A stretch of DNA of 23,419 nucleotides from Plantago elongata (lineage: Eukaryota; Streptophyta; Magnoliopsida; Lamiales; Plantaginaceae), in NCBI GenBank assembly GCA_036897095.1, contig JAYMSP010002586.1:1-23419 (forward strand), written 5' to 3'. Of the stretch, positions 16,532 to 23,419 are shown in pieces; position 1 is the stretch's first letter, and every line of letters begins with the position of its first letter. A model generated the notes under the pieces. The model was not told the DNA's origin and did not search any database. It was given only the letters and a program-made list of their open reading frames with translations. Position numbers and translations under genes: made by a program.

Positions 16532-17151
16532 AGAAACATTATGAGCCTTCTACTTCGACAAACATAATTGCATGGCTCGTAGATTACACGTTGACTCCTA
16601 GTTCGGTGTCAGCTTTAGTTGTTACTCCATGGAATAAGTCTCCTAGTAACAGTGCAAGCACGCCAGTGAAGCCTGCCAATTTGTTTGCGGGCCCTTAATG
16701 TGTAGCATCTACGAGTAATGTGAGCAAAACACATAGTTGAGTTAGAGTGAAGGTGGAGAACATAACACCGTCTAGTAAGACTTTTTTGGTAGGAGATGAC
16801 GATGAAGAGGGGGAGATGGATTGTATTGAAAATTTGTTAGGATGTGATCAACAAATGCCAAGAATGGCGAAGTCTGTTGCCAATTCCGAGAAAGTTGATG
16901 AGACTATTATGAAGTGAATGTCCTTTTTCTGACACCAACCGTGTGGCACGTGCTCATGAGATCAATGTGATAAGTATGATGGATATTGAGACCGGAAAAC
17001 TGGTAGAACCTATCAACATTACAAATTTACCAATCCCGCCTTCTTTTGGTATCCGACCTCTGAAGATTGTTGAAAATTCTGAGGCAATTGAATGGCTTAA
17101 AAAGTATGTAAGAGTGTGGTTGATAAGTAAATTCAAAGAGTTGGCAAATGG

Positions 17152-17224
17152 GTAAGTGTATGGTTTATTGTTCTCAGAATAGTAAGTAGATTTGATGAAC
17201 TTAGTCATTTTGCTGATTATGCAG
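17152..17224 (+). other. Short intron in the Ulp1-like pseudogene
   Basis: GGTAAGTGTATGG donor, T-rich tract and TTATGCAG acceptor. Removing it joins KELANG to a YALFSVSTSYSFGEIRLYDL block in one frame. It shows that the sequence was once a spliced gene and not a processed copy. Confidence 0.55.
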
Positions 17225-17319
17225 ATATGCATTGTTCTCTGTATCGACATCATACTCATTTGGGGAGATCCGTTTGTATGATCTTGAGAGTATTTTGAAC
17301 CATGAGTGTATCAATGACC

Positions 17320-18600
17320 GGGGTTTCTGATACTTAGATTCAGAGAGCGAAAGAATTTAAGCGATAGATAAACGTAAATGTGCTTTGCAGTAATAATGTG
17401 TGTGTGTGTGATGATGTAATGTAATCCTCCAACTAATCCACTTCAGCCTTTCTATGACCTGGAATTCATTAGAACAGATAGTTGAGTTCGCCTTATAATG
17501 TATCCTATTCTAAGATCCCTACAAACAAATGGTTCCCAACCAAATGTGCCCCCTGAGTTGTTCCTTGATTTCTAAAGCCAATTACTTCTTGTACTCAAGA
17601 TAATCTTGGAGATTTTCCTCGATTTCCCAAACCAAGTACTTCTTGTACTCCACGCCTTGATGGTGTTGGTTGTGATTGTTGTTAGGCTTCTCTTAAATAA
17701 CTTTTCAACTATTTATCCTGAGAGTATGGGAATATTACACTACTTAATATACTTGTTCAGTATATGGTAGGTATCTCCTTTCTGACCCAAGTGTTGATAT
17801 TCGTTCTGGAGAATGAACTTCAAAAAGGGTGTCTGAGTGTTCAACTCTTTCACATATAATCAAACTCTTGTTAAGGTTTAGGACACTTAGAACTACTAGT
17901 GATTCTTCGAGCTGTATAGTCGCAACACTAAGCTTAGATAATTGTAGTATGAATGCTTGAGAGAATACTTGAAAGTATAAGCGAAGTTCGTGTGTGTATT
18001 TCTCAGCTTCTAAGTGGTGATATTTACAGATGAATTTGAGAGTCGTTTGAATAGTATCCGTTAGACCTTCTTAGAATTCAATCCGTTCATATCTCGAAAT
18101 GAGTACTTAAAAGTCTCTTTCTCATTTTACAGAGAGGGCTTGCTTGATTGACTTTTCAGTCGGTGTAATTAATACACTGTACTATTTCTTATCATCAAGT
18201 CTCAACGGACACATGAGCCTTTCTGAAAGCTAGCATGCTCCTTAACTCGTTGATGTCATATATTCAGAGAGGTGTATCCTACCAAAGGCATTATACAATA
18301 TGCTTTCTGAACATAGTCTATCTGAGGAGACTAATCCTTGTGTCTTCATCAAACTTGTGGAATTTTCAATCTTCAAATCTTCGATTGAACTCCATTGCTA
18401 GGATCCTTCTTCATGGCCTTCTCAAAATATAAAATTGCATACAGAGACCTAACAATCCTATTACAAGTTTAACTAGACTAACATACTAAGTGATTTCCTC
18501 TTTTACAATGTTCAAGTGAACTAAGAGTACTAGTCACCTTTCTGTACTAAAGATAAGTTACATGGTGATTGATCAAAAATACAAACAGATATTCCTAACA
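17320..18600 (-). repeat. Copia 3' LTR, truncated (right copy)
   Basis: It starts TGTTAGGAATATCTG at 18600 and is collinear with the left LTR to about 17320, where the last 90 bp or so (including the CCAACA terminus) are missing and Ulp1-like sequence follows. In the first 145 bp I count about 8 differences from the left LTR. The central TATA motif is altered: TGTAAATATC (18027-18018) replaces TATAAATATC. It also lacks an internal segment present on the left near 12400. Confidence 0.8.
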
Positions 18601-18603
18601 AAT

Positions 18604-18615
18604 TTCCCCCTTTTT
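18604..18615 (-). promoter_or_regulatory. Polypurine tract (right copy)
   Basis: On the minus strand AAAAAGGGGGAA, followed by ATT and the LTR start TGTTAGG. It is a well-formed plus-strand primer site and fixes both the element's orientation and the LTR boundary. Confidence 0.8.
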
Positions 18616-19023
18616 GATCAGTCAACCATGACTATCTTAAAGTCATATTACAAACATAGAAGTGAAAACAATCCACCACTTAATCATTTCAAATGATATT
18701 CAATCAGACAAATTAAATATTGAAAGTAAACGTCAACCAAATCACAAGAAGTGATCTTTGCTGACAAGTTATCTTCTTATACATGATTTTTGAGAGTATG
18801 ATCTACAGAAAGAACATTACAGAATATAGTATAACTTTTACAGATATATTATAATAAAATACATTCAGCATAATTTCAATATACTAAGTAAATTAGGACA
18901 ACAGAAGAGTCCAATCTCCAAGTAAACATCCTAATGAACTAGTCTTCAAGTCTTCAAAAATAATAACTTAGGTTCAGAAACCTTAGGTTCTTTAGCAACT
19001 TCATCTTCTTTATGTACTCTAGA

Positions 19024-19650
19024 TCAATGAGGATCAACCCTCCTGCAGTCTTCAGCATATTCATAAAGTAACCTTCTGATAGAGAGTTCTATCTTTCTAG
19101 CTAAACTACAAATTTCTCTATAAGCTTTGTCAGGATCACCATGATTCTCAAGATAGTCTTTTCTAGACTTAATGAAGTTCTTGACCCAAAAGTACTTTCC
19201 CCACACCCAAGCATGGTTGATCGTCAACATTGACAACTGATGATACTTGTAAATTTTATCACAATATGCAATGTCATCCCGATATTGATCTCTTGTCATG
19301 TAAAATGACACATAGGTTTCAACACCTAGTTTGTTCTGTTTGCTTAGAGTACCATCCAGCTTTTTGGTCTTGTGTACATCATTTGGCTTTGGATAAGGAC
19401 AAGTAAAATTCAATGGCTTCTTCATAGCCCCAGTCCTTAAGTGAACCTCAAGATCAAGCCACTTGTGAGCATTCTTAGGATTAAGCAGAGTAGGCTTGTT
19501 CGTTCTCCATGCCGTCAATTGCTTGTAGATAGGATCTGGAAACTTCTTATTCAATATGTAGCTCGAGAATCTAGTACCCAATATGGACATGTATGTATCT
19601 GTAGGATGATTGGCTGTCATTAGTCTTGACATACTCAATCTAAGCAACAA
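19024..19650 (-). CDS. Longest intact block of the post-pol frame (C-terminal domain)
   Basis: 208 codons open to the stop after ..AEDCRRVDPH. It is rich in K, R, Y and W, with a run of basic helices (KSRKDYLENHGDPDKAYREI) at the end and a YKQLTAWRTNKPT block near the start. The left copy retains only the last 120 residues. The codon frame continues upstream in a degraded state, so the first Met at 19650 is probably not a true start. No known domain recognised. Confidence 0.55.
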   Translation of the reverse strand: MLLRLSMSRLMTANHPTDTYMSILGTRFSSYILNKKFPDPIYKQLTAWRTNKPTLLNPKNAHKWLDLEVHLRTGAMKKPLNFTCPYPKPNDVHKTKKLDGTLSKQNKLGVETYVSFYMTRDQYRDDIAYCDKIYKYHQLSMLTINHAWVWGKYFWVKNFIKSRKDYLENHGDPDKAYREICSLARKIELSIRRLLYEYAEDCRRVDPH

Positions 19651-19893
19651 CTGGTCTTTCTTCTTGTTCTTTCTCTTGAGCTCTACCAGACTGTAAGTCC
19701 CTACGCATTCTTCTATTCAATCTTTCTCCAGTTCTACTTACTTCTTGGGGTTTGTGCTGGAAGATCCACCTTGGATCGGCTTGGTATTTCCAGAAGGAGT
19801 TCTGGCAGATGTAAATTTTGCAACAAGAGAAGGTTCATATATGCTTTCCACTCTTCTTATTTTTCTGTGAAGTGGATGCTCATCTGTGTCAGC

Positions 19894-19920
19894 TCATCAT
19901 CATCATCATCATCATCATCA
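19894..19920. repeat. (ATC)n / (GAT)n trinucleotide run
   Basis: Nine ATC units on the plus strand. In the minus-strand post-pol frame they give a run of eight or nine Asp, so the microsatellite may be a coding expansion. Confidence 0.85.
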
Positions 19921-21143
19921 TTGAAGTTCCTGATTGGAGACTTACAGGTTTTCTCCTTGTCTTTGATCTCTCCTTCTTCTTTTTATGCTTCTTCTTCAGA
20001 AGGCTTAGTTCCTTCAAATATAACAAGGGCCTTGGAACCCCTAGTTATTCAACTTTGAAGCCTTGGTCTTGGTTCTTCAGAAGGCATTAGATTTGTGGAG
20101 GGGATTTAGATTTGTTTTCTCTTCCTTCTTCTACCTTTCTAGGTAGTTTTCTCTTGCCCCATAGTCATGAATGACTGACTAAAATTGACGATAGAATGAG
20201 ACAGAGACTCAAAGTTTTGTTGCAAATTGGTGTGCACTTGGACTATCTTCTGAACTTCATTTCTGAGCTCTTGATTCTCTTTAAGGAGTAACTTCTCCTT
20301 TTGGTTCAGCTCTTCTACTGGACGCAAGATAGACTCTGCCTTCAGGGCAGCAAATTGTGCTTCATCAGTGCTTTGTTGGCATTGTTGTAGTCTTCATCCT
20401 GAACCATGCCTAAGTCTTTCTGAGACAGTGCGATGCTAGTGGCTCTATGTAGTAAACGCTTAGCAACTGACTTAAGGTCAGTAGGTACAGATTCGAGTAC
20501 ATGGAAATCTTCAGCAACCAATTCATTTTTGAGCACTTGAAACATTGTGCTTCTTACGAGGAATTTTCAGTCTCTGGAAGTTGTGGCTGGAGATGAGAAG
20601 ATATGTGGAGCAAGAAGTGATCTCTTCAGATGATATACATGCATCTCGTCCTCTTCTGGTAACATACCTTGTATTTCTTCATCATCATCAGTGCTCAATG
20701 TAATCTAATCATTGTTGTGAGCAGGCTCAGCATCCATTTTCTCTTTCCCCTTTGATGCTGGCTTTCTAATAAGATGGTTCAGTTGGTCTATCTGATGTAG
20801 TCTTAGCATCATGCTCAGAGCGTCTAACTCTGAAACTGTGACTTCGATGTCTTTCTTTAATTTTACCTTTTCTTTAAGGAGTGCTCTCTCCTTGGCATTC
20901 TCTGCCTCAATCATCAGAAATTGGGCTCTTTTAGCTTAAATCAGAGATTGATACTCCTGACTGAGCTTGGTCTCTTCTTCCAACATTTCTCTGAGTTTTG
21001 CAACTCTGGATTCAACAGCTATTCAATCTTCAGAAGGGTCGGCTTGTTGATCTTGTGCATTTTCATTTCCTTGTTGCTTTGGACCTTCTTGATTATCTTC
21101 AGATCGAGTGGGGCTTCCACGTCGATTACTGGTAACACTTGAG

Positions 21144-21228
21144 CTTGAAAGAAAGGTTTCAAGTTAGTTTTATTCAAACTTACTTGTGGTAATCTGAGCT
21201 TAAGAGAAGTTTAAGTTTCTGAGCATAC
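21144..21228 (-). other. Putative intron 5 of the post-pol frame (85 bp)
   Basis: ACA CAG|GTATGCTCAG donor and CCTTTCTTTCAAG acceptor. The following exon has an open Gln-rich frame, but the joining phase does not fit without an indel or the alternative AG six bases downstream. Confidence 0.45.
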
Positions 21229-21329
21229 CTGTGTGTCTACACTAGGCTCATTGACTTGCACTTTTGTGCTTCAGATACCGCGGCTAGAGGAGTAGTTGCA
21301 TCCTCTTGAACCATTCATTCTACTCGAGC

Positions 21330-21405
21330 CTGAGAACAAAAATCAAACCTTAGAGATTGGTTACAGAAAGGTGTGAGAGATAAGAGTTTTTGAGAATTAA
21401 CTTAC
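21330..21405 (-). other. Putative intron 4 of the post-pol frame (76 bp)
   Basis: TTG GAA|GTAAGTTAAT donor (phase 0, near-consensus) and GATTTTTGTTCTCAG acceptor. This is the strongest pair of the set. Confidence 0.6.
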
Positions 21406-21558
21406 TTCCAAGTTAGGAAGCTCAGAGACTATTCTTTCAGAAACCTGAGCGGCTTCTGGCATCCATTATGGAGACTTGGCTATATCTGCCGGATCTATCT
21501 CCTTAAGTGTTGTGGAGGTTTCCAGGTTTTCCTTAGCAACCTTTACTTTAGAATGAAC

Positions 21559-21637
21559 CTATTCGAAGAAGAAGTTTGATTAAGCAAGTTGAAAAAGTTC
21601 AAGAATTTCAGAAAGTTAATGTTCCTGTTTTACATAC
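21559..21637 (-). other. Putative intron 3 of the post-pol frame (79 bp)
   Basis: GCG GAG|GTATGTAAAA donor and TTCTTCGAATAG|GTTCAT acceptor. The exon after it (21558-21406) is exactly 51 codons with one internal stop. Confidence 0.5.
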
Positions 21638-21756
21638 CTCCGCTACAGAAGGCTCAGGAACAATCTCTTCAGAAGGCTTTGCAACCTCTGTATTTTCTTG
21701 GACTTGTAATGTTTCCTACTTCAGCTTCTTTATTAGTTGTTGCCTATTCAAAGACA

Positions 21757-21823
21757 CTGTAGTTAGACATATACAAGAATTATCTTAGTATGAAATTGTT
21801 TCTTTTCATAGACAATTTATTAC
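21757..21823 (-). other. Putative intron 2 of the post-pol frame (67 bp)
   Basis: GTG CAG|GTAATAAATT donor (phase 0) and TCTAACTACAG acceptor. The exon after it is frameshifted, so the acceptor may instead be the AG at the GAATAG just downstream. Confidence 0.45.
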
Positions 21824-21931
21824 CTGCACTTCAGGCTGTGTTTCTTGTATATTGGAGGTTGAAGGAACCTCTTCTCCATTTAGAGAGGTGGGTGTAGTGT
21901 CTTCCCCCTGCTCTATGGTCTCCATGAAAGC

Positions 21932-22010
21932 CTGTAACAAATGAAGCTTATGAGTAACAAGTTAATCATTGAAAATGTTTAACAAGTTAGATAAAAATAA
22001 CTTTTGCTAC
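21932..22010 (-). other. Putative intron 1 of the post-pol frame (79 bp)
   Basis: GAT TCA CAG|GTAGCAAAAG donor and TTTGTTACAG|GCTTTC acceptor on the minus strand. Splicing joins an upstream phase-0 frame to 36 further open codons. Confidence 0.55.
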
Positions 22011-22470
22011 CTGTGAATCTTCAGGCACGTTGGCTTCCATTCCATGGCTTGAAGTTTCTGGTACTTCGAACATTTCCTCTGCTTGAACATTCTGAGTTCT
22101 CGTCTCAGATGTTTGAGGAACCTGCGTAGATGCAAGAATTTCTTTAGCAATAAAGTTTGCTGGCAACTGGAATGTGGAAGCAATGTCAGTATCTTCCATC
22201 ATTTTATCAACAACCGCCAAGCCTTCATCTGCCTGTTGGGGTGTGACATCTTCTACTACCTCTTCTGGGATTGCATCCTCTGCAACCTTGGCTTTTTGAG
22301 ACAGTGAAGCTGAACTAAAGACTCCACCATGTGCGCTCCCCAATTCATTCTGAGGCTGGAAGTCCAATCCTCTGGGTTGAAATTACCCTCTCTTCTCCTT
22401 GCTTTTCAGAAGAAGAAGTGGTTGCAGCTGAGTTCTTGGATGAGCTCAAATTCGAGAAATGTTAGTCTAT

Positions 22471-23305
22471 CTTTTCAGAAGACTAAGCAATACTCAGAAA
22501 ATTAGCAGAAAGATTTGCAGAAATTTTTTGCTATTATGATGCAATGTAAATTTTCGGATTTGGTAAAAATGTTTGTCTCTTACTAGAATCCTTCATATAT
22601 AGGAAGATAAAATACATAGATACTTCATACTTATAGAAATCCGTAAGTGTAACGGTGTACATTCCATCGGCACGGTATATATTCTATTTTGCATTAAATG
22701 CATCGTGGGCCATGACTATTTTCTCAAAAGGCATTACTTGCCAAGAATTAACCTCACCCGTTGAGATTAAAACGTTTACTCATCAAGGGCTATTGTTCAA
22801 TATCTTGTAATGATATCAATCAACAAATGTTCATGTGTCCACTTAATGAATTTTGACAAGATATATCCATAAGTCACTGTTAGTGTGTGATACCAGAAAA
22901 CCTTTGGACTTATCATTTCAAAAAGTAGGTCTTGTTTTATGTTACTTATCATATAAATCGTAATAACACAAAAACCTAGACATTTGACTTTCAGAAATAT
23001 GTACAATGTTGCACTATCTGGTTTTCACATACTTCGTGTCTTAAATGGTGTTCTAAATTTCTGTTTTAGAAATTTCCATTGGATATATGACATGTCCATA
23101 GTATTTAAGTTATAACATTGTATACTTATGGATTATATACTAACTTGTCTTTCTGGATCTACCTTTCTAGAAGACTAAAGGCTCTCTGAGTCATAAGTCT
23201 CAGAAACCTTGACATCTATCAGATAGGCTTTCTGAATACTCGTTTAAGAAACATGTCCTTCATTTTCTCTGTTCCTTTCCAACTCTTTTAGAAACTTAGA
23301 ACTTT
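22471..23305 (-). other. Spacer between pol and the post-pol frame
   Basis: AT-rich and without a convincing frame on either strand. It would hold the leader or a splice acceptor for the post-pol transcript. I saw no polypurine tract here. Confidence 0.5.
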
Positions 23306-23419
23306 TCAGTTATGAGGCATCTCCATTAACCTAAGGCTATTTCTCAAGGTTAAGAACCTACTTTCCTGGAGTGGCTTAGTGAAGATATCAGCAAGTTGAT
23401 CTTCAATGCCAACCTTTAA
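23306..23419 (-). CDS. Copia pol C-terminus (end of RNase H), partial
   Basis: The minus strand from the right edge gives LKVGIEDQLADIFTKPLQES, then RFLTLRNSLRLMEMPHN and TGA at 23308-23306. QLADIFTKPL is the standard end-of-RNase H motif of plant Copia polyproteins. It shows which superfamily the element belongs to and its orientation. The remaining pol domains (protease, integrase, reverse transcriptase) lie beyond the window. Confidence 0.9.
   Translation of the reverse strand, partial: LKVGIEDQLADIFTKPLQESRFLTLRNSLRLMEMPHN

Larger units (their letters stand above)
14346..17320 (+). pseudogene. Decayed DUF1985 / Ulp1-peptidase type gene of MULE origin
   Basis: The plus strand shows, in order: a conserved block MPLRKCHMDEVRKTPFWYFI (about 14576-14635); FGATEEDGFELVFG-like and DVTRLLHLYAMSNFFL blocks (14764-15120); a GTHIGTCTIFQQ block (about 15177-15212); WMLELSEKMK..FPRFMKWDL after an apparent intron (from about 15318); a coiled-coil stretch (15566-16531); then IRPLKIVENSEAIEWLKKY. 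A clean intron (GTAAGT at about 17152 to TGCAG at 17224) leads to LYDLESILNHECINDR, the start of a C48 Ulp1-type peptidase domain. This order matches plant MULE genes that carry DUF1985 and Ulp1 domains. Damage: frameshifts near 14755-14800 and 16500, and in-frame stops at 15121, 15755 and 16016. The peptidase is cut before its His-Asp-Cys residues. No terminal inverted repeats found. Confidence 0.65.
19024..22470 (-). pseudogene. Post-pol reading frame of the right Copia element, apparently multi-exon, decayed
   Basis: Coding-like segments run on the minus strand. They are an acidic, Ser/Thr/Glu-rich N-terminal part (22450-22011; 21931-21824; 21755-21638; 21558-21406; 21329-21229), a Gln-rich then coiled-coil part (21143-20139, for example KERALLKEKVKLKKDIEVTV), an Asp run encoded by (GAT)n at 19920-19894, and a C-terminal domain of about 200 residues (19650-19024) with INHAWVWGKYFWVKNF. 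Between the N-terminal segments sit GT..AG intervals of 67-85 bp. Stops and frameshifts interrupt several segments. Nothing looks like a signal peptide or membrane span, so an envelope role is not supported. Its position is the env-like slot of Sireviruses, and the function is unknown. Confidence 0.6.
17320..23419 (-). mobile_element. Sirevirus-like Copia element, 3' half (right copy)
   Basis: In minus-strand order: the end of pol (23419-23306), a spacer, a long decayed post-pol frame (about 22470-19024), the polypurine tract (18615-18604) and a 3' LTR starting at 18600 and truncated at about 17320. Pol followed by an extra reading frame before the 3' LTR is the layout of Sireviruses (Copia). 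The 5' LTR and most of gag-pol are outside the window. Confidence 0.8.

Noticed and set aside
14346..17320. An LTR retrotransposon whose LTRs are 12165-14346 and 17320-19390
   Set aside because: The repeats contain a reading frame, a polypurine tract and an internal LTR start (13596, 18600), and the right repeat continues into further post-pol sequence and pol. They are therefore 3' portions of elements, not LTR pairs.
13985..22470. A genuine envelope glycoprotein gene
   Set aside because: No signal peptide, membrane segment or cysteine-rich ectodomain is visible; the sequence looks acidic and coiled-coil instead. Only the position matches the env-like slot.
1..23419. CRISPR array, bacterial operon or phage genes
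   Set aside because: Spliced eukaryotic genes and plant transposons throughout; no regularly spaced repeats or prokaryotic gene layout.

Overview
The window is nuclear DNA from a flowering plant, most likely a eudicot. The evidence is AT-rich introns with GT..AG borders, two spliced genes with clear plant relatives, tRNA-derived SINEs, and Copia, LINE and MULE-type remnants. The species cannot be fixed from the sequence alone.

Region 1 (1-3515) holds a Copia LTR element (5' LTR, primer-binding site and gag start, minus strand) inserted into a LINE reverse-transcriptase remnant. It also has an (AC)n microsatellite, one copy of an unnamed dispersed repeat, a short tRNA-derived SINE carrying a near-perfect 72-bp palindrome, and a local tandem duplication. 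No helicase exon is recognisable here, so it is either a very long TE-loaded intron of the next gene or sequence upstream of a truncated copy.

Region 2 (3516-9200, plus strand) carries the last six exons (463 codons plus stop) of a SKI2-type DExH RNA helicase, the cytoplasmic exosome cofactor. They encode the arch/KOW region and the C-terminal DSHCT helical bundle. All six join in one open frame at GT..AG borders. One intron contains a full SINE with a perfect 10-bp target-site duplication and a second copy of the dispersed repeat.

Region 3 (9815-10702, minus strand) is a complete four-exon gene for a small conserved plant protein of the MEE59 type (167 aa). It converges on SKI2. AT-rich intergenic DNA with a truncated, poly(A)-tailed SINE copy follows, to 12164.

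Region 4 (12165-23419) is a nest of mobile elements. Two Copia elements on the minus strand, Sirevirus-like in layout, each contribute their 3' end. The right one runs from the pol stop (23306) through a long, decayed post-pol reading frame, a polypurine tract at 18604-18615 and an LTR cut at about 17320. The left one keeps only the end of the post-pol frame, a mutated polypurine tract and a full 1432-bp 3' LTR (12165-13596). Between them, in the opposite orientation, lies a decayed spliced gene resembling DUF1985/Ulp1-peptidase MULE genes. It ends just inside the peptidase domain, before the catalytic residues.

The most unusual signal is that the post-pol frame of the right Copia element appears to be split by at least four or five short (67-85 bp) GT..AG introns in sense orientation, mostly phase 0. 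That is hard to reconcile with simple RNA-mediated transposition. The second is the palindrome inside the first SINE, which looks like a template-switch event.
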